Shown: positions 24,556-36,114 of the stretch, in pieces | How positions within the stretch are numbered: position 1 is the first letter of the stretch | How the letters are laid out: each line of letters opens with the position of its first letter | DNA from: Rhizodiscina lignyota | Taxonomy: Eukaryota > Ascomycota > Dothideomycetes > Aulographales > Rhizodiscinaceae | DNA: 64,000 nucleotides | NCBI GenBank assembly: GCA_010015805.1 | Contig: ML978128.1 | Span: 930,001 to 994,000 of the forward strand | Reading direction: 5' to 3' | Notes under the pieces: generated by a model | Told to the model about the DNA's origin: nothing | Seen by the model: the letters and a program-made list of their open reading frames with translations, nothing else | The model's database searches: none | Program-made: the position numbers and the translations under genes

Positions 24556-25219
24556 TGTTTATTTCGAAGGTCAGGTGGGGGCTGTCGAGAATGAGGAAGT
24601 GATTGGGCGGCGGACGTGTAAGATTCGGACTGGTGGGTGAGTGCACGCGACGATCTTGTTTGGAAACTCGACTCGCGGGTGACGTTGCTTTTGCGGGAGA
24701 GGGATAGGTTATATATGCGCAGCTTCGTGGTTATGCTAGATGGATGTGATTGGGAATGGGAGAAGACACAATACGGTCGAGGAGATCATGCGAGCTCCGC
24801 TCAAGTGGAGAGAAATCAGTACCCCTATGAGAGCGCCTGCGTGTGCAGAGTGATGTCATGAGAAGGCTTGCATGGGTCTCGAATTCGCCCTTTTCAGGCT
24901 TTTGTTCTGCCCCTGGTCCTTGCATTGCTGTTATCATTGGGCGCAAACGCCACACGTCCCAGCCTCCCCATCGCGGCCATCGAGATCGAGAAACCGACGT
25001 CACCGAAACATTCCCATCCCAACTTTTCCCGTGCATTGTTTGATATTGGACCTCCTCCTGTACACCACAACGACCGCCGGGTTTGAGTTACAGCTGGACT
25101 GTTATGATAGTATTTTCGAAGCGATTTTGAGTGACATCGACATGATTCATACGCCGATTGTGTAATGAGAAACTGAGAAAAGGAGGCAAGCGAGCAATAC
25201 CACGGGATCAAGCATCAAA
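24556..25219. promoter_or_regulatory. Divergent upstream region
   Basis: The 664 bp between the divergent starts of the coiled-coil gene (24555, -) and the acyltransferase gene (25220, +) should hold both promoters. No distinct element could be assigned. Confidence 0.4.
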
Positions 25220-27503
25220 ATGGTTCCTGGTCTGAAAAAAGATTTCGGCGCAGGTTTGCGCCTCTCGAGGGACAATGCGGAGCACCATCCATCAGGTCCT
25301 CCGCAGAAAGAGGGCCTGTCGCAAACCGAACGAATGTTCCAGGTCGCATCTACCTTTTTCTCTGGAATATTAGCGTATGTGCAGAGCTTCAGATATTACA
25401 ATGCACTGTTGCTGATGCTCTACTAGAATAAACGCGTCTCAGTTTATAGGCGCGCCTTTGAAGTTCATAAATCCGGAATATTACGACGCTTATATGGCTT
25501 TCACGAAGCAGTCATTCTCAGTTCTGATCAATACCATGACACAATGGTGGGCACCGACTGTTGTACGTGTCAGCGGAGATGCCAGTATGCACGGCCAGCT
25601 ACAGCAATTGGAGGACGGCAGTCTACAGTGCAATTTTCCGGAACGACTTATCATGATGGCAAATCACCAGCTGTATACGGACTGGCTGTACCTCTGGTGG
25701 ATTGCGTACACGAACGGCATGCATGGACGAATCCACATAATCTTGAAGGAGTCTTTGAAAAAGATACCATTCATCGGCTGGGGATGCCAGTTCTACAACT
25801 TTATCTTTGTCGCCCGCAAATGGGAAGAGGACAAGACGAAATTTGAGGAGCATCTCCAGAAACTCAACAACTCAAACTATCCAATGTGGCTCCTTATATT
25901 TCCGGAGGGTACCAATCTCTCAAAGGTCACGAGAGAAAAGAGTAAAAAGTGGGCAGAGAAAAACGGCCTTGAGGATATGAAGCACCAACTGTTACCTCAC
26001 AGCACCGGACTGCGATTCTGCTTGGAACAGTTGCATACAACTACTCCTTGGCTATACGACTGTACGATTGGTTATGAGGGTATCCCGCCTGGCCAATTTG
26101 GCCAAGACATCTTCACCCTGCGCTCCTCCTTCTTTGAAGGTCGTCCTCCGAAGTCTGTCAATATGCATTGGAGGCGCTTTCGCGTGGCAGACATACCAGT
26201 TGACGATCCGAAAGCCTTTGAAATCTGGATTCGAAACCGCTGGCGAGAGAAGGACTACATGCTTGAGTATTTCTCGCGGACTGGCCGTTTTCCAACCGAC
26301 CAAAATTGGATGTTGAAGCAATCGCATCAACTGGCAAATGGCGATGCTGAGCGAAGCAGGACGAAAACCGAATCCGTGAAATATATCGAAACAGAGGTGA
26401 AGAGCAAGAGTTGGGAGGAGTTTCTGATGATATTCGCCCCAATAAGCGCGTTTGTTATCGTGCTTTTCCTCTTCTATAGCGCCAGCCAGGGAGGAGCAAT
26501 GCCCGAGGGAAATGGCGAAGGCCCACCAAAGGAATGGAAAGAGGTCATGAATCACGCAGCAGCAATGTTGAACAGCGTCTCAAAGCTGTCCGAGGTGCAA
26601 CAGGCACAGTCTGCAGCGAACGAGGTAATGGAAGAGAAAGCGCCACAAACAGCAAGGCGACCAGGTCTAAGGAGAGCATTCAGCTCTAGCTCGACCGCTG
26701 TTAGCAGTCAAAGCGGCGCAGCGAAATATCGTTTCATCCCCGCGAATGAGGCGTCGAAGACCGGAAAGGCGGAGTCGGCGAGATCCGCTTCTGAAGCACC
26801 AAAACAACGACTTATTAAGCTCGCAAATGGAACGACGGTACCACTTAAGCCGACTCGGGATGACGATTCAAAGTCCGACAGCGCAGTGAAATCAACCACA
26901 AAGACACCGCGTGCCATCACTACAAGCTCCGGAGTTAAGCTTAAGGTGAATCCGGTCGAGACAGCCACGAAAGCTACGAAGGCATCATCTGCAGCAGCAG
27001 TGAAAGAAATACCGAAAATCAAGAAGCCAGAGAGCGTTACAGCGGCATCTGGTGTAAAGATGAAGATGGCTCCAACGCAGACAGCTGCTCCAAAGCAGAC
27101 AGCTGCTCTAACGCAGACAGCTAGAGTGAAACCGATCAATGGTCTCTCCCAGCCTGTTAAGGCAGCACCGAAGAAAGCATCTTCCGTCGCATCCAGTGCC
27201 AGAGCACCAAAGAAGATCATAAAACCAGCAGGTTCGACAACAGGCGTCCCGAAGAAGCTTCCAACATCAACGCCTGCAAAGGTCACACCGATCAAGAAGG
27301 TTACTCCAAGTAACCCTCAAAAGGGGAAGCCCAAGGCTGCTGCACCTGCGAAGAGTGTGCCCAAGGGAAAGGCCAAACAGTTGGCGAATGGCATGTGGGT
27401 TAACGTAGGCTCTGCAAATGGGTCGACAGCCTCAGCTATGGAGAAAACGAAGGACAAAGGCAGTGCACCGAAGCAACTGGCTAATGGCGTTTGGATAAGC
27501 TGA
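25220..27503 (+). CDS. Lysophospholipid acyltransferase, LCLAT1/Cst26 type, with basic tail
   Basis: Transfers acyl chains to lysophospholipids (phosphatidylinositol or cardiolipin remodelling) at the ER. Exons: 25220-25374 and 25427-27503 (743 aa; 52-nt intron). Motif I NHQLYTDWLYLWW (HX4D, residues ~131-137) and motif III FPEGTN (~210-215) are intact, with the family's CTIGYEG and PPKSVNMHWRRF further on. A hydrophobic N-terminal region and a TM helix near residues 386-407 frame the catalytic domain. After it comes a ~330-residue tail rich in Ala, Lys, Pro and Ser that is absent from the compact animal enzymes. The tail ends in two near repeats, KQLANGMWV and KQLANGVWI, and has a related RLIKLANGT earlier. 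Catalytic assignment is strong; the exact lysolipid substrate and the tail's job are unknown. Confidence 0.88.
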
Positions 27504-27717
27504 TTTGTTTTGAAATTGTACCGGCTATATCATTCTGAGCGTTCGTTGGATATAATTGTATACCACTGATGTTTGATGTAAATTCGTGTACAATATCGAT
27601 GGAAATAGGATAAGTGCAACATATTTCATGAATATCTTACAGATCATGGAAATGATCGCTCATAAATGCTTGATACTTTCCAGATGTTTTGAAAGGACCC
27701 GTAAAACCACATTTAAA

Positions 27718-28935
27718 TCAGAAGAACGTCCGATCCAGAGGCTTGATCTCCTTGTTTTCAGCTTTACCAGTATTTCCACCCGCGCCTCCTGCAGCCCCAC
27801 CCGTTGAGGGCTTGTAGCTCGTTGGAGGCTTGCTGCCCGTTGAAGTCTTGTTGTCCGACTTTGACATGATCCCTCCAAGCGGAATTATGTCTCCACCCTT
27901 GCTGCTCGCATTTCCCTCTGGGCCTTTCGAGGGCGGTGTGTATGGCTTGTATCCTTTCGGTCCACCATTCTCTTTCTCTCCACCGCCACCAAAGCCGGTC
28001 AACGGAATATGCCCACCTCCTGCAGCCTTACTAGTCAAGCCGTACGGCTTCTCGGTCGTCTTGGAAGCCGTGCTCTTCGGTCCACTGGGGTATTTATTGT
28101 TCGCTGTCTTCGTGGGAGCCTTGTCGGGAACGATACTAGCTCTCGCTCTGGGATTGCTAGTCGTGGAGTTCTTCTCTGGGAATGTACTTCCTCGTTTGTT
28201 GGAGTTGTCCGTCTTCGGCGTCTTGTCCGGGGCTATACTTGCCCTCATCTTTGGGTTGCTATTCATAGCTGGGAAGGAATTGACTTGATGGAGAGAGGAG
28301 GGAGGTTTCGAGTGAGTTGGTTTACTTGGTTGCATTGCTTTAGCGATCGAGATTGGGTATTTCGGGTTGCCTGTTTTTGACAGAGCTGTCTCCTTCTCCT
28401 TCTCCTTCGGTTTGTCCTTCACAAATGTGGAGTATGGCTTTATAGCTCCGATCGGATATTGTGTCCTTTTCTTGGAGGTATTGGCTATGGTCGTCACAGG
28501 CTTCATGAGCGCCTTGGACGATGATGCCGATGGCCCATACGATGCACTTCTCTTTAGCGTACCTGATCCCATACCTCCTGCTTTGTACACTGCTAGTGGT
28601 CCGGACTTTGGTAGGCTCGACCCTGGGGCGCCTCGAAGTTTGTCGCCGTAGCCATTCACCCAGGTGCCATAGCGAGCCGCGTAGCCTGATACTTCTATGG
28701 AACGAATACAATTAGCGTTCTGCTGAGCTGCACCATGCTGTACTTGGGACGAAAGAGTAAACGTACTGTCGCCAACCGAACGACCTGCGTTCTCGACCAA
28801 GTTGCCACCAGCGATAATTACGTCTCCAGCCAAATTTCCACCATATGCAGATGCTGCATCTTTCGCGCCCTCGACCGTTGTAGAGATCCAGTTCGAGGCA
28901 ACATTGCCAACGTAGGCGCCAACGAGACTAGTCAT
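27718..28935 (-). CDS. Low-complexity protein, function unknown
   Basis: Protein of 381 aa. Exons: 28767-28935 and 27718-28694 (72-nt intron, gtacgt...ccatag); splicing gives SVGDKVSGYAARYGTWVNGYG. The first ~75 residues are Gly/Ala-rich and amphipathic (VGAYVGNVASNWISTTVEG) and resemble membrane-associating fungal proteins. The rest is Lys/Pro/Ser/Gly-rich and disordered, with a twofold repeat of NPxxRASIxPDK and GGG-rich blocks near the C-terminus. It is convergent with the acyltransferase gene, 214 bp away. No enzyme motif. The unspliced frame is also open, because the intron is a multiple of three without stops. Confidence 0.65.
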   Translation of the reverse strand: MTSLVGAYVGNVASNWISTTVEGAKDAASAYGGNLAGDVIIAGGNLVENAGRSVGDSTFTLSSQVQHGAAQQNANCIRSIEVSGYAARYGTWVNGYGDKLRGAPGSSLPKSGPLAVYKAGGMGSGTLKRSASYGPSASSSKALMKPVTTIANTSKKRTQYPIGAIKPYSTFVKDKPKEKEKETALSKTGNPKYPISIAKAMQPSKPTHSKPPSSLHQVNSFPAMNSNPKMRASIAPDKTPKTDNSNKRGSTFPEKNSTTSNPRARASIVPDKAPTKTANNKYPSGPKSTASKTTEKPYGLTSKAAGGGHIPLTGFGGGGEKENGGPKGYKPYTPPSKGPEGNASSKGGDIIPLGGIMSKSDNKTSTGSKPPTSYKPSTGGAAGGAGGNTGKAENKEIKPLDRTFF

Positions 28936-30295
28936 GATTCTGCTGTTGCTACCTCGAGCACATCAGGTTTCGGAGCCGGCTGTGGAAGAGTTATCGGTCT
29001 GGACAGGATTTGGGCGTATGCCAGACGGCGATAGTAATGATGATGAGAGAGGTAGTGATTTAACCCGAGTCTAAAGGGCAATTGGTTTGAAGAGAAACTA
29101 AAGTCGTACTGTGAAGGTGGAGAAAGGTGACGCCCCGTCCCGTCGCGTCTGAAAGTTGGCCAATGACATCATGCATCACCAAAACGTCCAACATCACCCC
29201 CTGAAAACAAGAGACTTCTTTTTCACCTCCACGATCACGACTCCACTAGTCCAACAGTCCATGATACCAAACAACAGACAGACTCTGTCCCTTTTTGTCT
29301 GATCGAGTCAATGAGCTGATTAATTTAGTTCACAGTCCTTAGTTCTTCTAAGTTGCGCTTATTCGACGTTCGTGTGACGTCCACAGAACATCTCACGATC
29401 CAGTCTCCGACGCCCCTTATCGGATCTGAGATATCTAGCTCCTAGTTTTCGTGTGTTATCATGAAGGCCATACCACGCTTCATCGCCATAATCGGGTGTT
29501 ATCATTACCAGTCCGTCCAGAGTAACACTGCATGCTGTAGAGCACCGGAGTTGTTTGGGGTATTTTGGCAGACGAACCGTATCATGAAACTGATATGGGA
29601 GTATTTAATCAAAAAAATTCGATTGATATTCGTACGCGTGATGCACCGAGTATGATCTGCGCGCACCACCAGAGTGAAATCTGAACTCCTACCTCTGAAG
29701 GTATCTCTGGTCCCTCAGCCGGCTCCTCAAGAAGCAATGAGAGTCCGTTATATCAAGTGGGAAATTTCAAGTACGAACGAAGCTTATTACTTCACTTGCA
29801 AGCGTGCATTCACTTATTCTTTCTTCTGCGCAGCGCTCCTGAAGGCGATTCACTTCACTCTCCACCTCTTCCGCCCGGTGCGTAATCTCAAATTGTTAAC
29901 ACAATATAGATCATCGGCACTAACCTGGAACAATTCGAAAGCCGCTGATTGCCGCTAGCGCGGTTCGGCCCCCAATGCTCCTCGCTGGCTATAAAATCTT
30001 CTCTTCGTACCTCCTCTCTCCTCTCCTCTTCTTTCTTTCCTCACAGAAGGTCCCCGCCTAAGCTAGCTATTTGGACCCTGGTTGCCTTTACAACACCCCG
30101 TCTAAGCTAGCTACATATGCTCTGGGCCTACCACCGGGCGAGCATACAGTCTACATATCCAAGACATCAGTCGCAACTTCACAAAGACGTGTGAGGATCT
30201 AGGAGGGTCACTCGTTACCTTGGTGAGTAACCTGCTCCTTCATTTTTGCTCTCGACACTTGCTTATATCGGAACTTAAAGTAAACTACTTGGTAG
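28936..30295. promoter_or_regulatory. Divergent upstream region with TATA box and duplicated leader
   Basis: Upstream of the low-complexity gene (-) and the helicase-like gene (+). A TATAAAAT lies at 29990-29997, followed by a CT-rich tract (30004-30042), a typical fungal core promoter layout for the plus-strand gene. The presumed leader holds an imperfect 44-bp duplication: CCCCGCCTAAGCTAGCTA at 30052 and CCCCGTCTAAGCTAGCTA at 30096. Confidence 0.5.
30052..30126. repeat. Imperfect 44-bp direct repeat in a leader
   Basis: CCCCG[C/T]CTAAGCTAGCTA followed a few bases later by a CTGG-containing part occurs at 30052 and 30096. It is between the TATA box and the first exon of the helicase-like gene. 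Confidence 0.6.
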
Positions 30296-32055
30296 ACATG
30301 GCGAACGCAAACAACGCTCAAGGAAATCCAAACACACTGGCGTATCAATTCACCATCGACCAATATCAAAGTTGGAAACCTGGCAGATGAGCAGCGTCTT
30401 CGCGCGTTAATCGGTGGCGGCCAAAATGTTCCTCTGGCGCCAATCAGGTACGTGAACTGTCCCACGAAGGCGAAGAGCCTGATATCCGCAAAAATGCACA
30501 CTCTTGCTGACCACTGCTTAGAGCACGCCACGCTCCTACTGCACTCCCAACATCCTACAGGGCTGCTATGGTCCCCATCTTGTACAACATGCATCAGCTG
30601 AACTTAATTCCGGCCTTCGATGATCCCAATGGCATCACCAACCAGATCCTCCGGGATGTCGAGAATGGTATTACCTTACACCGGTTCCATAACGCTGCGT
30701 CATCTATCGAGAAATGCTACACGACAATTCTCTGTGCTGTGCACGCTGTTGCCAAGGATCTGACGGAAGGATCAAACAGTGGTCAAACGAATGGCGTTCA
30801 AACTGGTCCACCACCTCCTCGCAGACCCCGATGCGTCACCTTTGTGTCTACCAGGGGCAGTGCTGTTGATATGTATAACTGGGCCTTGAATCTATGCTAT
30901 GGTACTGGATTACGTCCTGGCGTCGTCTACGGCACATGGTCTCCTACAAATGCGTGTCTCTCTTATACCGAGCAGCTCCACGAGCTCGACAGATACGACT
31001 GCGACATCCTGATTGGCCCACCAACCAGGCTGCTACATCTATCTCAGAACCATTATCCGCTAAATGGGCTTCGCCTTCTATGCATGGATCAAGCTCAAGC
31101 ATTTGCAAATGATAGATGGTATGATGATCTCTATGAGCCGCTGCAACGCATGAGACTCATCAGAGACGAGACTTCGGTCCTGGCTGTTGGCTCAACGCAG
31201 TTTAATATCCATGACGCTCGAGCCTTGGCGACCTACTTGAGGACTTCCAATCGGCTAGTGACGTTCTCTTGCACTCAAGGCACCGATGCAATCCACACGA
31301 GCGAACTGGTGCGCCAAGAGTTGGATATTCAATATGGTCCGATTGCTTGGGAACGATGTGTAGACAAGATCCGTGACATTCTCAACGAGGAGGGGAAAGC
31401 TTTGGTGTACCTCAACACTCGAGAAGCTGCAGACACATTCTTCCATGCACTTCTGCCAGAACTACGCCAGCGTGGTGTCAACCTAAACGGTGCTCTTGCG
31501 AGAGTTGGGGTCTATCATGCTCACAGAGAGCAAAGGGACAATGAGAAAGTACTCCACGACTTCACATACGGCAGCGATCTAAAAGTCTTGATCGGAACAC
31601 AAATCCTAGCTGAGCTCCGACACGATCCTAATATCACGGACATCATACACATTGGACTACCGCATGATTCCGTTCAGTACTTAAGTCGGATCGGATCAGT
31701 GGCGCGCATCAACACAGGAAATGCTCAAGATCAACCGAAGTCAACGGCTTTTGTCATGACGAGGAAGGATGCTCCGTCATTCGACCAAGTTGCTGGAGTC
31801 GTCTCCCGACGCGGTGAACATACCGTGGACGAAATCATGAGGATGTTGCAGCATAGACCTATAGCACAACAGATACAACGTGCGCGCAATGGAACACACA
31901 ACTTGGATACCTACAATCATAAGACGACCCCTGACTGTTACGGTTGCCATCAGCGTGAGTCTCTAGAAGCTTCCTAGATGTGTAAAATGCATGCTAACAC
32001 TGCATTAGCTGGACACGTTCGTTACCTATGCCCAAACACTCGTTCTCGCTCCTGA
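30296..32055 (+). CDS. Degenerate DEAD-box helicase-like protein with C-terminal CCHC knuckle
   Basis: Two RecA-like domains in DEAD-box order, but with catalytic motifs lost. Exons read: 30296-30447, 30522-31954, 32009-32055 (544 codons). DEAD is replaced by DQAQ, the HRIGR motif by SRIGSVAR, SAT by GST, and no GxGKT is present. TPGR-like GPPTRLL and the fold's core strands (RCVTFVSTRG, KALVYLNTRE, LKVLIGTQI) remain. The last intron splits a CX2CX4HX4C knuckle (CYGCHQPGHVRYLC), restored by splicing. It is therefore likely an RNA-binding pseudo-helicase related to Ded1/Vasa proteins. The 5' end is unsolved: the frame at 30296-30447 has no ATG, a good ATG at 30299 lies in another frame that stops at 30389, and the first in-frame ATG is 30568. 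A preceding exon ending at 30222 (gtgagt donor) fits in phase. Confidence 0.75.
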
Positions 32056-33717
32056 AGCTCCTTTGACGCCGTATTTGAGAATGAGTGCATCGGATCTTGC
32101 CTGCTGCCACCACGCGCTTTACGAAAGGCATACAACTCACTCCATCCTCGCTACTTCAACCTTGCTACGAAATCAAAGTTCAGCACAAATCTTCATGCTC
32201 ACGAGACGTCCCCCAGTTGAGCAGAATACGGGACATTGGTTTAATCAACTCGTCGCTTTCATTTCTCATCACAATTACCCGTTCCACGTCACTGTTTCTA
32301 TTTAGTTGATGCTCGTTTGTAAGGCAACCCGACATGACCATTTGGTCATTTAATGGCTAGTATTTGGGGATGCCTGAGGTTAAGCTTGGGATGAAATTGA
32401 GGATGGCAGGCTCTGGCACGGTTACTCTTGATTGCTTTTTGCTCCTATGCTTTGCTTTTCGGATATTCGCTTTTATGCTCTCAGAGACTCACAAAAGCTA
32501 GTGTATCAATTTGACATGGACATGCTCAAGCCCTCTGTGTGATATGATCACTTCTTCGATCCGTGCCTGTTATTGGGTGAGCAAAAGTCACCTTCTCTCT
32601 TTTGAATTTCTTGTGCAACGCATCCTCTGTCCACATAAGCAAAGCCTCAAGTGCCGCGTCTCGTGAACCCTTGCGACAATTCTGATCGGGGCTTCATTTT
32701 GTGTCCTTATCAACGATGCAAAGTGGAGGCATTTTCATCGTAATCCGCATACCCTTATCTTCAAGCATTATCTACTGTGGATGACCTGCTTCTGCTTTCG
32801 ACCTGTTTCCTATTGCCCAATTGACTGTCTTTAGCTTTTTACGCCCTAGCTCTCTCTTCTGCTTCTCCTACGGCGAAGAGTTCCTGTGCAATCGTTCGCA
32901 CGCCTATCCGCGCCTCCTCTAGTTGACACTCTTTGAGAAGGAAGATAGCTTGGAGTGAATATACATACGTCCTGCCATTGTTAGACAGTATGAGAGCTTA
33001 AGAGCTAAGCATCCGTTCAGCATTGGACTGGAGCGATGGATAGACACGAAGAAGGTTGAAAGAGATACGACCATCGAGCGATAATTTAGCGAGTTAACAG
33101 GGTATCGTAAGACGTCAACATGAGCACGACATTCATGACGACCGGCTGCACTATTCATCTAATAGCAGAGATGATACTGCTTATTGCTCTGGAAGGGCAA
33201 AATGAACGGAAGACACTCGATCGAGTCGGTTGGAAAATAGTCGGAAGCGCAGTCGGTTCCGAGGCAGCTTCCGGAAGTCTCCAAATGGCGCTCCGCAGTC
33301 AGCCACTGTGTGGGGTGCTTAAGCGCGGCCGGCGGCCGCGGCCGCTTGTGGCAAAGCACCTGGAGTCTGCATACATAAGCTAACTACGACACCATGCCTA
33401 GGTTCGGCTCACCGTTGTGCCGTCAATTTGAGAGCTAAGATGCGGGGATTTGACGGAATACCGATGGCACCGAGCATCGCCAGAGCTCCGATTATTGCCT
33501 CGGGAGCAGATGTGGGATGCAATGTATCTCACACTCTTCTCTCCCAATTTAGGGGAATTCCTAATGCTTCTATCCGTACGGAGACCACGGTGAACCGTCT
33601 AGTTTAAGGCAAAGCAGATCGTCACCGTCGCAATTTGCTCACTGAAAGAGCTAATCATCCTCTTGGAGACAATTCTAATTACCAGGATTGTAAAGAGCTT
33701 GGTGATTCCTGTCTAGC
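32056..33717. other. Intergenic 1.6 kb, nothing recognised
   Basis: No supported gene. A GC-rich palindromic run (GCGGCCGCGGCCGC) lies near 33334-33347 in otherwise average sequence. The right end should include the promoter of the acyl-CoA synthetase gene. Confidence 0.45.
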
Positions 33718-35762
33718 ATGGATGGTAAGTATATGAAGCATTGGCCTCAGATTACACCTTGCGAAAGTCTAATACCTCTCGTAGCAGTTCCAGTACCTCT
33801 CGCGGTTGCAGGAGGCGTAGGGGCAGCAGCATACCTCAATGCGAAATACCACATCCTCCACGATCTTACCGCAGGCGGACTATCGAGTGTCTCATTGGGC
33901 TCGCTTTACTACATCTGGAACCAACTTCGCAAGAAGCGCCTCCTTACCTTCCAAGTCCTCCAAGACCAAGCCCTCAAGCACAGACCGGACCAGCTCTTTC
34001 TCATCTTCGAGGGGCGACAATGGACATACTCAGAATTCTACAGAGATGTAGTGAAGGTTGGCAACTGGTTGCTGAAAGAACTACAAGTAAAGAGAGGTGA
34101 GGCCGTTGCCCTGAATGGACCGAACTCTGCGGAATACTTGATGCTATGGTTTGCGATTGATGGGCTAGGAGCCGTGACTGCGTTTATCAACTATAATCTC
34201 ACCGGGGAGGGATTGTTACATTGTATCAAGATTAGTAGTGCTCGATACATGATTTACGATGCGGATGTCTCATCTGCTGTAGATCCAGTGAAAGAGGATC
34301 TGAAGAAATCTGGTGTAAGCATTTGTCTCTCACAGCTCTATTCATCAATCTAACGAGCCACAGTTTACACCAATTGCCTACACACCAAGCTTCATCGCCA
34401 GTCTCAACGATTTCACTCCCTTACCAGAAGAACGCCAGTTCTCCATGCGCCCCGAAGAGCCACGAGGCCTCATCTACACTAGCGGCACGACCGGATTACC
34501 GAAAGCAGTGTGTCTGAATACTGGTCGCGAGCTCATGGTTGGCCGTACTACGTCGCAGCTCCTCCGCTTGAAACCTAGCGATCGCTTCTACACTTGCATG
34601 CCCCTTTACCACGGTGCCGCACATGGTCTCTGCGTTACCCCTTCTATACATGCTGGCTGCACTATTGTCCTGGGAAGGAAATTCTCGCATAAGACCTTCT
34701 GGCCTGAAGTACGAGCGTCGAATGCTAATATTATTCAATACGTGGGAGAGCTGTGCCGATACCTTCTCAATGCTCCGCCCTCCCCGCTCGACAAGGTTCA
34801 TAATGTGAAGATGGCCTGGGGGAACGGCATGCGGCCAGATGTATGGGAGGAGTTCCGGAACCGCTTCGGCATCCCCGTCATTCATGAACTGTATGCTGCG
34901 ACGGATGGGGCTGGCGCAACGTTCAACGAAAATCATGGCGATTTTACGAAATTCTGTATTGGGAAGAGAGGCGTAATTTGGAAGCTCACAAAGGGGAAGA
35001 ATGAAGTCATTGTGAAAGCAGATCCGGACACAGGAGAGGTTATAAGAGACAAGAATGGATTTGCGATACGGTGTGGAATCGACGAACCAGGACAGGTCGT
35101 TCATAGATTAGATCCGAAGAATCCAGGAGCATTGGTATCGGCCTATTTCGGGAACGAGGGTGCAACAACGAAGAGAAGGATAAGAGATGTATTCGAGAAG
35201 GGTGACCTGTAAGTGCCCTCATCGTTGTCTGTGGTTTTGGCTAACGTGGTAATGTAGATGGTTCTGTTCTGGAGACATGATGCGACAAGATAAGGAGGGC
35301 CGTGTTTACTTCGTCGATCGTCTAGGTGATACCTTCCGCTGGCATTCCGAGAATGTCTCGACAAACGAAGTCAGCGACGTGCTTGGAAGATTCCACCAGA
35401 TAGCAGAAGCCAACGTATACGGTGTCCAAGTTCCCCGTGCGGACGGTCGATGCGGTTGTGCGGCTATTGTCATGATTGATGGCATTACGGAGGATAATTT
35501 CGACTTCGAGGGTTTGGCGAAGCATGCCATAGACAGTCTGCCGAGATATGCAGTACCGATTTTCCTAAGAGTTACACCGGCGTTGGAGTACACAGGAACA
35601 CTGAAGCTACAGAAGGTCAAGGCGCGCAGTGAGGGAATAGATCCAGAAAAGGTGGCACCATCAGGTGATCACTTGTACTGGCTTCCACCCCACGGGACGA
35701 AGTACATTCCATTTGGCGAGGCAGACTACGCTGAATTAACGGCTGGGCGTGTAAGACTGTAA
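33718..35762 (+). CDS. FAT1: Very-long-chain acyl-CoA synthetase / fatty acid transporter (Fat1 type)
   Basis: ATP-dependent activation of long and very long fatty acids to CoA esters, at the ER, peroxisome or plasma membrane. Exons: 33718-33724, 33785-34314, 34364-35208, 35258-35762 (628 aa). The AMP-binding P-loop YTSGTTGLPKA (~217-227) and the VLACS/FATP signature FVDRLGDTFRW..ENVST (~479-496) are intact, as is the typical ending with KYIPF. The N-terminus after splicing (MDAVPVPLAVAGG) gives a membrane-inserted helix. The first exon has only 7 nt. Its 60-nt intron is a multiple of three without stops and ends in tagcag, so a second acceptor 3 nt on would also fit. Homologues are often ~600-650 aa. 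Very likely functional. Confidence 0.92.
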
Positions 35763-36114
35763 TAGACGCGGAGAAGGTCGTGTCATCTTGGAGTGTGGTG
35801 CGGGCTAATGATGTTTAACACCTGTAGAGCACTACATCAGAAAGATCGGTGTTGCAAGATCAGAATTCTTCGATCAACTTTCCTTGTCAAATGCGAAAAG
35901 CCTTAGGTCTACCACACGGTGTTGCAAGTGTGTTTCTCGTCAATGCTCGCTATATATAAAGCCGATTCGACTTCTGTACATGACTAGCTCAATTCAGTTT
36001 GCACACAACGGCCCAAGCGCTTTCCCTCACATATAAAGAAGCTCAATACATTCATACATTACCCTCTCACACGCCCTCAAATCGATTTACAGCAAAGAGT
36101 TGCAAAGACGCAAG
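35763..36114 (+). promoter_or_regulatory. Promoter of the small zinc protein, TATA at 35951-35960
   Basis: TATATATAAA at 35951-35960 lies about 155 bp before the ATG at 36115, a suitable place for a TATA box with a roughly 120-nt leader. The preceding part should be the 3' UTR of the acyl-CoA synthetase gene. Confidence 0.5.

Noticed and set aside
26708-27295. 195-codon minus-strand hydrophobic frame
   Set aside because: Antisense of the Ala/Lys-rich acyltransferase tail, which forces an artificial Phe/Ala/Val pattern.
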